The notes under the pieces were generated by a model that saw only the letters and a list, made by a program, of their open reading frames with translations, had not been told where the DNA came from and made no database searches. The translations under genes were made by a program, and so were the position numbers. Positions 53,531-63,334 of a stretch of DNA of 64,000 nt are shown piece after piece (the stretch's first letter is position 1; every line of letters starts with the position of its first letter). The DNA comes from Streptococcus sp. Marseille-Q5986 (GTDB taxonomy: Bacteria; Bacillota; Bacilli; Lactobacillales; Streptococcaceae), in the NCBI RefSeq assembly GCF_946902915.1, contig NZ_CAMPPY010000002.1, positions 248,001-312,000 of the forward strand, read 5' to 3'.

Positions 53531-54562
53531 TTATCTATTATTAAAATAATTTAGTCCCATTGCTCCCTTAACTTCAGATAGAGTTTGCCCTGCAACCTCA
53601 CGAGCTTTTTCACTCCCTTTTTGAAGCATATTGTACACTTCACCCATATCCTTAGCAAATTCGATACGGCGCTCACGAATAGGACCAAGTTCACGTTCTA
53701 ATATTTCAAGTAGATAACGCTTGGTCTTCACATCACCAAGACCACCTCGTTGATAATGTTCTTTCATATCAGCAATTTCTTGAGCATCTTCTGGACGACC
53801 AAAAACATCTAGATAATGGAAAACCATATTTCCTTCAATTTTACCTGGATCCTCAACGCGGATATGATCTGGATCTGTATACATACTCATGACTTTTTTA
53901 CGTAAAGTATCCGCATCATCTGCTAGATAAATACCATTATTAAGGGATTTAGACATTTTAGCATTTCCATCTAGACCAGGCAAACGTCCTGCTCTCTCAT
54001 TTTCTGGATATATCCCTTCTGGTTCCACCAAAACATCACAGTTATAGGAATTATTAAAGGAACGAACAATCTCACGAGTTTGTTCAATCATTGGTTTCTG
54101 ATCTATCCCTACAGGAACATAATTACCCTTGAAGGCAGTAATATCTGCTGCTTGCGCAATTGGATAAACCAAAAATCCTGTCGGAATACTTTCTCCAAAC
54201 CCTTTCTGAGCAATCTCTGTTTTCACTGTTGGATTGCGCTCCAAACGAGCTAATGAAACTAGATTCATATAGTACATAGATAGTTCAGCCAATTCTGGAA
54301 TCTGGCTTTGAATAAAGATAGTTGATTTACTTGGATCCAATCCAACTGCTAGGTAATCCAAAGCAACATTCCCAATCGATTCTACAATCGTTTGAGGAAC
54401 TTTGGCGTGATCTGTCAATGCTTGTTGGTCCGCCAAAAAAACAAACATATCATACTTGTCTTCTTCCTGCAGTAATACTCTATTTTTAAGACTCCCAACA
54501 TAATGTCCAATATGCAGTTTTCCTGTTGGGCGATCTCCTGTTAAAATAATGGGTTTCGTCAT
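53531..54562 (-). CDS. trpS: Tryptophanyl-tRNA synthetase
   Basis: A 343-aa class I synthetase. HIGH-type motif [12 protein letters not shown] near the N-terminus and [10 protein letters not shown] (KMSKS) near residue 200. No T-box leader is visible upstream. Confidence 0.97.
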   Translation of the reverse strand: MTKPIILTGDRPTGKLHIGHYVGSLKNRVLLQEEDKYDMFVFLADQQALTDHAKVPQTIVESIGNVALDYLAVGLDPSKSTIFIQSQIPELAELSMYYMNLVSLARLERNPTVKTEIAQKGFGESIPTGFLVYPIAQAADITAFKGNYVPVGIDQKPMIEQTREIVRSFNNSYNCDVLVEPEGIYPENERAGRLPGLDGNAKMSKSLNNGIYLADDADTLRKKVMSMYTDPDHIRVEDPGKIEGNMVFHYLDVFGRPEDAQEIADMKEHYQRGGLGDVKTKRYLLEILERELGPIRERRIEFAKDMGEVYNMLQKGSEKAREVAGQTLSEVKGAMGLNYFNNR

Positions 54563-54698
54563 TTTTTTCTCCTTCGAAATAGTCTCTTCAATTATAGCAT
54601 TTTTTTGTTAAAATAACAGAAAATTATTTAAATCAAATAGCTAATACGCTGTAAACAAAACTGTAAAATTAGTTGACATAAAATTGACAAAGAAAAAT

Positions 54699-54727
54699 TT
54701 GAATATTTCTCTCTTTTCTAGTAGAAT
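54699..54727 (+). promoter_or_regulatory. Promoter of the ABC-F gene
   Basis: TTGAAT, 17-bp spacer, TAGAAT; 29 bases before the start codon. Confidence 0.6.
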
Positions 54728-54756
54728 AAATATATTACATATATAGGAGAAAAACA

Positions 54757-56379
54757 TTGCTTACAGTATCTGATGTTTCACTACGTTTTAGTGATCGCAA
54801 ACTTTTTGATGATGTCAATATCAAATTTACAGAAGGAAATACGTACGGATTAATTGGTGCTAATGGTGCAGGAAAGTCAACATTCTTAAAAATCTTAGCT
54901 GGTGATATCGAGCCAACAACTGGTCACATCTCTCTTGGTCCAGATGAACGTCTCTCTGTTCTCCGTCAAAATCATTTTGACTATGAAGATGAACGTGCAA
55001 TTGATGTCGTTATCATGGGAAATGAAAAACTTTATAGCATCATGAAGGAAAAAGATGCTATCTACATGAAGGAAGATTTCTCTGATGAGGATGGTGTGCG
55101 TGCTGCCGAACTCGAAGGTGAATTTGCCGAACTTGGAGGTTGGGAGGCAGAGAGTGAAGCGTCTCAACTACTTCAAAATCTTAATATTCCAGAAGAATTG
55201 CACTATCAAAACATGAGCGAATTGGCCAATGGTGAAAAAGTGAAGGTTCTCCTTGCTAAAGCACTTTTTGGTAAACCAGATGTTCTTCTCTTGGACGAGC
55301 CAACCAACGGTTTGGATATCCAGTCTATTACTTGGCTAGAAGACTTCTTGGTTGACTTTGATAACACCGTTATCGTAGTATCACACGACCGCCACTTCTT
55401 AAACAAAGTATGTACTCACATGGCCGACCTTGACTTTGGAAAAATCAAACTCTATGTCGGAAACTATGACTTTTGGAAGGAATCTTCTGAGCTTGCTGCT
55501 AAGTTGCTAGCAGACCGTAATGCTAAGGCAGAAGAAAAAATTAAGCAATTGCAAGAATTCGTTGCTCGATTCTCTGCTAATGCTTCTAAGTCAAGACAAG
55601 CAACATCTCGTAAAAAAATGCTTGACAAGATTGCATTAGAAGAGATTGTGCCATCTAGTCGTAAATATCCATTTATCAACTTTAAAGCAGAACGTGAAAT
55701 TGGTAATGATCTCTTGACAGTAGAAAATCTAACTGTAAAGATTGATGGCGAAACTATCCTAGACAATATTAGTTTCATTTTGCGTCCAGGTGATAAGACA
55801 GCTCTTATTGGACAAAATGACATCCAAACGACTGCATTAATTCGTGCAATCATTGGTGACATCGACTATGAAGGAACTGTCAAGTGGGGAGTTACTACTA
55901 GCCGTTCCTACTTGCCAAAAGACAACTCAGCTGAGTTTGCAGGAGGAGAGTCAATCCTTGACTGGTTGCGTCAATTTGCAAGTAAAGAAGAAGATGACAA
56001 TACCTTCCTACGTGGTTTCCTTGGTCGTATGCTCTTTTCTGGTGATGAGGTTAACAAACCTGTAAACGTCTTGTCAGGGGGAGAAAAAGTACGTGTCATG
56101 CTTTCAAAACTCATGCTCTTGAAATCAAATGTCCTTGTACTTGATGATCCAACAAATCACTTGGACTTGGAATCTATCTCAAGCTTGAACGATGGATTGA
56201 AAAACTTTAAAGAATCAATCATCTTTGCTAGTCATGATCACGAGTTCATTCAAACTTTGGCAAACCATATCATTGTTTTGTCTAAGAATGGCGTCATCGA
56301 TCGTATCGATGAAACATATGATGAATTCCTAGAAAATGCAGAAGTACAAGCAAAAGTTAAAGAACTTTGGAAAGACTAA
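54757..56379 (+). CDS. ABC-F family ATPase (YbiT/YkpA-like)
   Basis: A 540-aa protein with two ABC domains and no membrane part: Walker A GANGAGKST and signature ANGEKVKVLLAKALF in the first; the second has GQNDIQTTALI, where the GKS of Walker A is replaced, and signature LSGGEKVRVML. A charged linker lies between them. Such proteins act on ribosomes. Start is TTG 54757 with GGAG six bases upstream. Confidence 0.9.
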   Translation: MLTVSDVSLRFSDRKLFDDVNIKFTEGNTYGLIGANGAGKSTFLKILAGDIEPTTGHISLGPDERLSVLRQNHFDYEDERAIDVVIMGNEKLYSIMKEKDAIYMKEDFSDEDGVRAAELEGEFAELGGWEAESEASQLLQNLNIPEELHYQNMSELANGEKVKVLLAKALFGKPDVLLLDEPTNGLDIQSITWLEDFLVDFDNTVIVVSHDRHFLNKVCTHMADLDFGKIKLYVGNYDFWKESSELAAKLLADRNAKAEEKIKQLQEFVARFSANASKSRQATSRKKMLDKIALEEIVPSSRKYPFINFKAEREIGNDLLTVENLTVKIDGETILDNISFILRPGDKTALIGQNDIQTTALIRAIIGDIDYEGTVKWGVTTSRSYLPKDNSAEFAGGESILDWLRQFASKEEDDNTFLRGFLGRMLFSGDEVNKPVNVLSGGEKVRVMLSKLMLLKSNVLVLDDPTNHLDLESISSLNDGLKNFKESIIFASHDHEFIQTLANHIIVLSKNGVIDRIDETYDEFLENAEVQAKVKELWKD

Positions 56380-56389
56380 ATAAGACTTC

Positions 56390-56420
56390 AAAACTCAGTT
56401 GGATTAACCAACTGAGTTTT
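56390..56420 (+). terminator. Terminator of the ABC-F gene
   Basis: AAAACTCAGTTGG, 5-base loop, CCAACTGAGTTTT. Confidence 0.88.
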
Positions 56421-56440
56421 CTATCATTCTACGAGGTAAC

Positions 56441-58993
56441 ATGAAATCATTTTTTAAAACATATTGGACCTATTTTGTTTCTTTCATCATTCCTTTAGTA
56501 ATTATGACTGGAGTATACCTAACTCAAGGTATCTACTGGAATAGCGATGCATCTCCACTATTAGGAGACGGTTTCCATCAATACGTTATTTTTGATGTAG
56601 CTTTACGAAATATTTTACATGGAAATGGCAGTTTGTTTTACACCTTTACAAGTGGTCTAGGGCTAAACTTCTATGCCCTATCTAGTTATTACTTGGGTAG
56701 CTTTCTTTCACCTCTGGTTTACTTTTTTGATTTTTCGAATATGCCAGATGCTGTTTATCTGACCACTCTCTTAAAATTTGGATTGATTGGTCTGTCAACC
56801 TTCTTTAGTTTGAATAGATTATTTAAAGATATCCCAAATTTTTTAAAACTGGCTTTATCTACTTCCTATGCTTTAATGAGCTTCACTGTCAGCCAGTTAG
56901 AGATAAAAAACTGGCTAGATGTTTTTATCTTGATTCCTTTAATTATAACTGGTTTACACCTACTTATAACACAAAAGAAGCGCCTACTATACTTTACAAG
57001 TTTGTCAATCTTATTTATTCAAAATTATTATTTTGGGTATATGACAGCATTATTTCTTATTTTCTGGTATCTCTGCCAAATTTCTTGGGACTTTAAAACT
57101 CGAAAATCATCTTTTCTTGATTTTGTTGTTACCTCCTTTTTAGCAGGAATGGCTAGTTTGATTATGACTCTTCCTACACTGTTTGATTTACAAACTCATG
57201 GAGAGAAGTTAACTGCCATTACAAAATTGAAAACAGATAGTAGCTGGTATCTGGATATTTTCGCAAAACAATTTATTGGATCTTTTGATACAACTAAGTA
57301 TGGATCTATACCAATGATTTTTGTTGGATTGCTTCCTTTTATTTTAGCCATTCTATTTTTCACAATAAAATCTATTAAGTTTCACGTGAAACTTACCTAT
57401 GCAATTTTCTTTACTTTTTTAATAACAAGCTTTTACATAGAAGCACTTGATTTATTTTGGCAAGGGATGCATACCCCGAATATGTTTTTGCATCGCTATG
57501 CTTGGATTTTTTCTACTCTGTTAATTTATACTGCAGCAGAAGTCTTAAATCGCTTGAAAGAACTGAAGCTCTGGAATCTATTTATCTCACTTTTTCTTCT
57601 ACTAGCAGGATTTCTGGCTACTGTCTATTTTAAATCACACTATTCTTTTCTAACAGATTTGAATATCCTACTCACTCTTGAATTTCTACTGGTTTATGCT
57701 CTTTTACTTCTTGCAGTCATTAGAAAATTTATCTCTGTAAATCTATTTGCAATTCTTTTGTCTTTATTTATAACAGCTGAGATAAGCTTAAATGCATCAT
57801 CTCAAATGGAAGGAATAGCTAAAGAATGGGCCTTTGCTTCTCGTAGCGCCTATAATAGAGATATCACCGCTACGGAATCCATTCTAAACCAAATTGACAA
57901 TCCATTTACACGTACTGAGAAACTGCAAATTCAGACAGGAAATGACAGTATGAAATTTAATTACAATGGAATCTCTCAATTTTCGTCTGTACGAAATCGT
58001 TCAGCTAGCACTAGTTTGGACAAACTTGGATTCAAATCCTCTGGAACCAACCTCAATCTCCGTTATGCAAATAATAGTCTTTTAGCAGACAGTTTATTTG
58101 GAATCCAGTACAATATTTCTGAAACTTCACTTGATAAGTATGGTTTTCAAGTGATTTATCAAAAGGATCATTTAACCTTATATAAAAATCAACTCTCTTT
58201 ACCCATTGCTTTTGCCACACAATCTATTTACACAGATGTAAACTTTAACAATCACACTCTAGATAATCAAGCTTTATTTATAAACCAGCTCGCTAATCTC
58301 AACTTAGATTACTTTTCCAAAATAGCATATGATAAAACAGATACTTCAGATGGTTTAACGAGCATCACAGGTTCTGCGAATGAAGATGCAAAGATTAATT
58401 ATCAAATTGAAGTTCCAGAAAACAGCCAAGTTTATCTCTCTTTCATAAACCTTCACTTTTCTAACGATAAACAAAAGAAGGTTGACATCCTTGTCAACAG
58501 TGAAAAAAAGACTTTTACAACTGACAATACCTTTAACTTCTTTAATTTGGGTTATACTGAGGAACAAAAAACTTTCAATATCAATGTTAGTTTCCCTGGA
58601 AATTCACAAGTATCATTTGAATCTCCAGCCTTCTATCGTTTAGATACTCAGGCCCTAACTGAGGCAATCCAAAAGATTAAAGAACAACCTGTAGAAGTAT
58701 CCACCTCTAAAAATAAAGTCTTTGCTACATATGAAGTAAAACAAGATACCTCTATTTTTTTCACTATCCCTTATGACAAAGGTTGGTCTGCATACCAGGA
58801 TGGGAAAAAACTTGAAATCAAGCAGGCTCAAACTGGTTTTATGAAGGTTGATGTTCCAAAGGGAAAAGGTACCATTACACTTTCCTTTATCCCTAATGGT
58901 TTTGTTATTGGAACAGTCTGCTCACTAACTGCCCTTCTTCTTTTTGGGATCTATAATCACAGACAAAATTTATCTAAGACAGAAAAAGATTGA
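56441..58993 (+). CDS. YfhO-family membrane protein, probable glycosyltransferase-like
   Basis: An 850-aa membrane protein. About a dozen TM segments in residues 10-450, a long extracellular domain (about 460-815) and a last TM at 820-840. The N-terminal loop with LLGDGFHQYVIFD and the overall pattern fit the YfhO family of GT-C-like proteins that modify teichoic acids. Precise substrate here unknown. Confidence 0.82.
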   Translation: MKSFFKTYWTYFVSFIIPLVIMTGVYLTQGIYWNSDASPLLGDGFHQYVIFDVALRNILHGNGSLFYTFTSGLGLNFYALSSYYLGSFLSPLVYFFDFSNMPDAVYLTTLLKFGLIGLSTFFSLNRLFKDIPNFLKLALSTSYALMSFTVSQLEIKNWLDVFILIPLIITGLHLLITQKKRLLYFTSLSILFIQNYYFGYMTALFLIFWYLCQISWDFKTRKSSFLDFVVTSFLAGMASLIMTLPTLFDLQTHGEKLTAITKLKTDSSWYLDIFAKQFIGSFDTTKYGSIPMIFVGLLPFILAILFFTIKSIKFHVKLTYAIFFTFLITSFYIEALDLFWQGMHTPNMFLHRYAWIFSTLLIYTAAEVLNRLKELKLWNLFISLFLLLAGFLATVYFKSHYSFLTDLNILLTLEFLLVYALLLLAVIRKFISVNLFAILLSLFITAEISLNASSQMEGIAKEWAFASRSAYNRDITATESILNQIDNPFTRTEKLQIQTGNDSMKFNYNGISQFSSVRNRSASTSLDKLGFKSSGTNLNLRYANNSLLADSLFGIQYNISETSLDKYGFQVIYQKDHLTLYKNQLSLPIAFATQSIYTDVNFNNHTLDNQALFINQLANLNLDYFSKIAYDKTDTSDGLTSITGSANEDAKINYQIEVPENSQVYLSFINLHFSNDKQKKVDILVNSEKKTFTTDNTFNFFNLGYTEEQKTFNINVSFPGNSQVSFESPAFYRLDTQALTEAIQKIKEQPVEVSTSKNKVFATYEVKQDTSIFFTIPYDKGWSAYQDGKKLEIKQAQTGFMKVDVPKGKGTITLSFIPNGFVIGTVCSLTALLLFGIYNHRQNLSKTEKD

Positions 58994-59014
58994 CCAATTC
59001 CTTGACCAATCTTT
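58984..59014. terminator. Terminator between the convergent YfhO and YhgE genes
   Basis: AAAAAGATTG and CAATCTTTTT pair around an about 13-base loop. Confidence 0.65.
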
Positions 59015-61669
59015 TTAATCTTCTTCCATTTTCTTAGGTTGATAAGCTAGCATACCTAAAGCAGTAAAGAAAGCTAGTGTTATAATAAGGAAAATCACTT
59101 GGTGATGAATATTTCCTGTCATAGAGATTGTTTGTCGTAAACCTGATACAGAGTAACTCATTGGTAACCAAGGATTGACACCCTTAAAGAAATCATTTGT
59201 CAAAGCAAGTGGATAGGTCCCTGCACTTGATGCTAACTGTAATAAAAGTAAAATAAGAGAGAAGAAAGCTCCTATACGGCTATTCCAAGTTGTTAAAGCT
59301 GTCACCATAGACATGAAAGCTAAACTTGTGATTATAATTAGAATCAAGGTCCTCATCTCATGGTTCGCAGTCAATCCAATAAGACGGACACCTCCATAAA
59401 CTAAAACACCTGCTAAGACAGCTATAATCCCATTTATTTCAGAGCGAGACTTCAACCAAGCCCAGCGGCTCTCTGGATGACGTCCAGAAGGCAACTTAGC
59501 AAAAATCATATTAGTAGATATAGCAGCAACAAAGAGAGCAACTGATATCATATAAGGAGCCATGGCAATCCCATTTACAGGAACTTGATCATTGTCTGTT
59601 TTTGAGAGAACTAGAGGATCAGATAATATTTCTGCATTTTCAGATTCTGTTGATACTGATTTAAGTTGATTGTTAGCATTGCCTAATCCTTGTCCTAATG
59701 AATCAACTCCTGTCTGTAAATCTTCAAGACTAGAGGTTAAGGTTGTTCCACCATCTGCTAGTTTTCCAGCACCATCTACAATCTTCATAGCGCCACTTCC
59801 TAGTTGAGATGCTACAGAAAGTAACTGTGTTGATTTATCTGTTAATTGACCAGAGCCAAATTGTAATTTAGTAAGACCTGCTACTAGCTCTGGACTCTTA
59901 TTATTCAATTGAGCAGAACTAGATGACAAACTTTCTATACCTGATACTAATTCTGGAGTTTTTCCAGCTAACGCATCTACTCCAGCTGTCAAGGTTGATG
60001 TGTTTTCTGTCAACTTACTTGATCCAGAAACTAATTGTTCTAGACTAGTTGTTAAATTTACATTCTTTTCACTTAGTTGATTGGTACCTATAGAAATAGT
60101 ATCCAGTCCCTTAGTGTAGTTTACAACTCCTTTTTCAATTGACTGACTTCCAGGAACCAACTGATTGTCTACAGTAGTTTGTAATTTTGTAAATCCATTT
60201 GACAATGTTGTCAAGAAGCTAGATGCTACAGGTAAGAGTTGATTTGCTTTCGTCTGTACATCAGATAGATTAGTTACTTGTTGTTCTGAATTCTCTATAC
60301 TTTCTTTCAATCCTCCTACTGTCGTTAAAATTGTTTTTGCTGACTCAATAGTAGAATTAGAATTTTTAGAAATAGCTTCTGTCAGTTCTTTCTTTTGTTC
60401 CTCTGTGAGAGATTGATAAGTAGCTGTTGATTGAAGGTTAGCAATAGTTTTCTCTTGTTCTGTCTGACTTTTGGTCACAATATCCTGAGCAAAAGCCGTT
60501 AGATTTTGCAAAGCTTCTGACAATGTACCTTTCAGTTGAGGATTATCTGACATTGTAAGAGCTTGTAGTGTTTTATTTAGTTCTCCTAGACTAGTTGCCA
60601 ATTGAGTTATTTGTTCATTCTGTTGAGATGAGGAATTCAGTTGATTTGAAATTTCTTTAATCCCAGTATTTAATTGCTCCATTCCATCTCTTAGTGCATC
60701 TGATTGATTTGATAATTGACTTGTTCCATTAGAAAGTTTTTCTACACTACTTGTATAAGCATTTACACCAACTGAAAATTGATTGAAACCTGTATCCAAT
60801 TGTGAAACCCCACCTGTATAGGACTTTATACCTGTATTCAGCTGATTTACACCTGCCACCAATTCAGGAGTTCTTGAGGCTAATTGATCAAGTCCAGTGT
60901 CAACCTGTGAAACTGCATTTGTATAACTTTGTAAACCACTATTAAAAGTTCCTAAACCAAGATGTAATTGCTCTATGGCAGACACATAGGCAGACAATCC
61001 TTTTGTAAATTGATTAGCTCCATTTGAAAAAGTTACACTTGAGTTAGCTAGAGTATTGAGATTTGTCGTCAATGTTTGACTTCCTTTTGCTAACTGATTA
61101 GTCCCATCAGCCAGTTGTTCACTTCCATCAGCTGCTTTATTTATTCCAGACTTCAAGTCACTCATTTTTTGAAATAGTGCCTTGGTATATGTTTCAGTTA
61201 CATTCGTAGAGACGGTTTGTTTTAATTGTGTCATTGCAGAATCACTCATCTTACTTGCAATAAAGCTACGGCCACTTGAAGTTTGATAATCAATTTGCAT
61301 CTGTTCAGGGTGATTTGTTAGGATCGAAGTAGCTTTTTCAGATAGATCACTTGGTAAAGTCACTACCATATAATATTCGCCATCCTCTAGCCCCTTTTTC
61401 CCCTCTTCTTCATTGACAAAATAAAAATCTAAAGTCTTATTTTCTTTTAAATTAGACACCATGTCTTTTCCTATAGCCATTGTATTTCTATTATAAGAAG
61501 CTTCCTTGTCATTATTAACAACTGCTACAGGTAACTCCGATACTTGACCATATGGATCCCACATTGACGATAAAAATATGATATTGTATAAAGCTGGAAT
61601 GAGAGAAATTCCTATCATTACAATAATGAATGTCGGTTTTTTAAAAATTGCTTTCCATTCTTTAAACAT
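59015..61669 (-). CDS. YhgE/Pip-like large membrane protein
   Basis: Protein of 884 aa from ATG 61669 (the frame opens a little upstream at 61690). N-terminal TM, a long region of repeated units with GxxQLxxG and TxxLxxG patterns (about residues 160-680, tape-measure-like helices), and five or six C-terminal TM segments. It fits the YhgE/Pip family related to ABC-2 permeases and type VII-associated proteins. Divergent from a TetR gene with matching operators. Confidence 0.85.
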   Translation of the reverse strand: MFKEWKAIFKKPTFIIVMIGISLIPALYNIIFLSSMWDPYGQVSELPVAVVNNDKEASYNRNTMAIGKDMVSNLKENKTLDFYFVNEEEGKKGLEDGEYYMVVTLPSDLSEKATSILTNHPEQMQIDYQTSSGRSFIASKMSDSAMTQLKQTVSTNVTETYTKALFQKMSDLKSGINKAADGSEQLADGTNQLAKGSQTLTTNLNTLANSSVTFSNGANQFTKGLSAYVSAIEQLHLGLGTFNSGLQSYTNAVSQVDTGLDQLASRTPELVAGVNQLNTGIKSYTGGVSQLDTGFNQFSVGVNAYTSSVEKLSNGTSQLSNQSDALRDGMEQLNTGIKEISNQLNSSSQQNEQITQLATSLGELNKTLQALTMSDNPQLKGTLSEALQNLTAFAQDIVTKSQTEQEKTIANLQSTATYQSLTEEQKKELTEAISKNSNSTIESAKTILTTVGGLKESIENSEQQVTNLSDVQTKANQLLPVASSFLTTLSNGFTKLQTTVDNQLVPGSQSIEKGVVNYTKGLDTISIGTNQLSEKNVNLTTSLEQLVSGSSKLTENTSTLTAGVDALAGKTPELVSGIESLSSSSAQLNNKSPELVAGLTKLQFGSGQLTDKSTQLLSVASQLGSGAMKIVDGAGKLADGGTTLTSSLEDLQTGVDSLGQGLGNANNQLKSVSTESENAEILSDPLVLSKTDNDQVPVNGIAMAPYMISVALFVAAISTNMIFAKLPSGRHPESRWAWLKSRSEINGIIAVLAGVLVYGGVRLIGLTANHEMRTLILIIITSLAFMSMVTALTTWNSRIGAFFSLILLLLQLASSAGTYPLALTNDFFKGVNPWLPMSYSVSGLRQTISMTGNIHHQVIFLIITLAFFTALGMLAYQPKKMEED

Positions 61670-61681
61670 ATTTCCTCCTTT

Positions 61682-61700
61682 TTTAAACATATTGTCTAAA
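61682..61700. promoter_or_regulatory. Candidate TetR operator near the yhgE start
   Basis: TTTAAACATATTGTCTAAA, 17 of 19 bases identical to the perfect palindrome at 61760-61778. Confidence 0.75.
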
Positions 61701-61707
61701 TTTTTGA

Positions 61708-61721
61708 TATAATAGATTATA
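61708..61721. promoter_or_regulatory. Overlapping divergent -10 boxes
   Basis: TATAAT on the plus strand at 61708-61713 (toward tetR) and TATAAT on the minus strand at 61716-61721 (toward yhgE), between the two operators. Confidence 0.5.
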
Positions 61722-61759
61722 CATTAAAAAATTTAAATTACAAGATAAAAAAATATTTT

Positions 61760-61778
61760 TTTAGACATATAGTCTAAA
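61760..61778. promoter_or_regulatory. Candidate TetR operator near the tetR start
   Basis: Palindrome TTTAGACATATAGTCTAAA, just before the tetR RBS (AAGGAG). Confidence 0.8.
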
Positions 61779-61797
61779 TTGTTCATAAGGAGAAACT

Positions 61798-62340
61798 ATG
61801 CAAGAAAGTAACAAACGCTTAAAAACAAAGCGAACTATTGAAAATGCTTTGGTACAACTACTGATGGAACAGCCCTTTGATCAAATTTCTACTGTCAAGC
61901 TAGCAGAAAAAGCCGGAATTAGTCGTTCCAGCTTCTATACTCACTATAAGGATAAGTATGATATAATTGAGCACTATCAAAGCAAGCTATTCCATACATT
62001 TGAGTATATCTTCCAAAAACATGCTCATCATAAAAAAGATACCATTTTAGAAGTATTTGACTATTTAGAGTCTGAACCACTCTTAGCTGCACTCTTGTCT
62101 GAAAATGGTACAAAAGAAATCCAAAATTTCTTAAGAAATAAGCTTCATATCATGCTGAGCACGGATCTTCAGAAGCGCTTTATGCAACTACAACTAAATT
62201 CAATTGAGTTAGAATATAGCAGCATTTATCTAACAAATGCCCTATTTGGTGTTTGTCAGACTTGGATTGCTCATGGGAAAAAAGAAAGTCCGCAAGAAAT
62301 GACAGACTTCCTTATGAAAATGCTAGGTGATGTCAACTAA
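61798..62340 (+). CDS. TetR/AcrR-family regulator
   Basis: A 180-aa protein with an N-terminal TetR HTH (about residues 10-55: KRTIENALVQLLMEQPFDQI, then AEKAGISRSSFYTHYKDKYD) and a helical ligand domain with a DhaS-like C-terminus. Divergent from yhgE and most likely its repressor and its own, given the two matching operators. Closed by a terminator at 62345-62374. Confidence 0.88.
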   Translation: MQESNKRLKTKRTIENALVQLLMEQPFDQISTVKLAEKAGISRSSFYTHYKDKYDIIEHYQSKLFHTFEYIFQKHAHHKKDTILEVFDYLESEPLLAALLSENGTKEIQNFLRNKLHIMLSTDLQKRFMQLQLNSIELEYSSIYLTNALFGVCQTWIAHGKKESPQEMTDFLMKMLGDVN

Positions 62341-62344
62341 GAAC

Positions 62345-62374
62345 AAAAAAGAACACCATCTGGTGTTCTTTTTA
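62345..62374 (+). terminator. Terminator of the tetR gene
   Basis: AAAAAAGAACACCA, TC loop, TGGTGTTCTTTTTA. Confidence 0.88.
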
Positions 62375-62379
62375 TCTAA

Positions 62380-62453
62380 CTCCGCCAGTAGGACTCGAAC
62401 CTACGACATCATGATTAACAGTCATGCGCTACTACCAACTGAGCTATGGCGGA
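62380..62453 (-). tRNA. tRNA-Asn (GTT)
   Basis: 74 nt cloverleaf. Acceptor TCCGCCA/TGGCGGA, D-arm AGCTCAGTTGGTAG, anticodon loop CTGTTAA with GTT, and T-loop GGTTCGAGTCC. No encoded CCA. Confidence 0.97.
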
Positions 62454-62458
62454 TAAAA

Positions 62459-62530
62459 TAGTCCGTACGGGATTCGAACCCGTGTTACCGCCGTGAAAAG
62501 GCGGTGTCTTAACCCCTTGACCAACGGACC
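62459..62530 (-). tRNA. tRNA-Glu (TTC)
   Basis: 72 nt. Acceptor GGTCCGT/ACGGACT, anticodon loop CTTTTCA with TTC, T-loop GGTTCGAATCC. Located before tRNA-Asn and after comE on the same strand. Confidence 0.97.
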
Positions 62531-62581
62531 ATCTATCTGTAGCAGATATAACCATTATATCAATTTCTTACTAATTGTCAA

Positions 62582-63334
62582 TCACTTTTTAGATTTTTTC
62601 TCTAGAATATCTTTTAGTTTACGAACTTTCAAACGGGTAATGGGACAACGATGATTTTCATAAAAGACAACTTCTAAATTTTTTCGATCAATTTCTCTCA
62701 CATTTCTCACATTGACAAGGAAAGATTTATGGGAGCAATAAAATCGCTGAGTATGTTTGTCCTTCTCCTGAATATCTGTCATAGTTCCATAGAATTCTTT
62801 TGCAAAATTCTTACCAATAATCCGAAGTTTATGAGAAACTCCTGTGGTTTCGATATACAAAATGTCATGGTAAGGAATTTTCAAATCATTTCCCTTATAG
62901 TTGTAATCAAAATAGTCTACAACATCTTCGTTTTCAAGCAGCATGCTCTTAGTGTAAAAAATACTCTGCTCGATACGTTTTTTGAACAATTCATCATTGA
63001 TATCTTTATCAACAAAATCTAGGGCTGATACCTGGTATTTGTACGTTAAGGTAGCAAATTCAGATCGACTGGTAATAAAGACAATAATAGCATAAGGATT
63101 GTGATGACGGATAAACTGAGCCACTTCAAAGCCTTTTTTCTCGATTCCATGAATATCGATATCTAGGAAATAAAGCTGGTTTACTTCATCATTTTCGATA
63201 TATTCCTTAAACTCACGAACTTTTCCTGTTGTCTTATATGAAATAGGAATATTCGATTCTTCCGAGATTTCATTTAATATTCTCTCTAGTCTCACTTGAT
63301 GTTCAATAACATCTTCTAAAATTAATACTTTCAT
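62582..63334 (-). CDS. comE: Competence response regulator ComE
   Basis: A 250-aa AlgR/AgrA-type response regulator. Receiver domain with phosphoacceptor Asp58 (LYFLDIDIHG), then a C-terminal LytTR DNA-binding domain (about 140-245). It activates comCDE and comX. Overlaps the end of comD by 4 bases. Confidence 0.96.
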   Translation of the reverse strand: MKVLILEDVIEHQVRLERILNEISEESNIPISYKTTGKVREFKEYIENDEVNQLYFLDIDIHGIEKKGFEVAQFIRHHNPYAIIVFITSRSEFATLTYKYQVSALDFVDKDINDELFKKRIEQSIFYTKSMLLENEDVVDYFDYNYKGNDLKIPYHDILYIETTGVSHKLRIIGKNFAKEFYGTMTDIQEKDKHTQRFYCSHKSFLVNVRNVREIDRKNLEVVFYENHRCPITRLKVRKLKDILEKKSKK

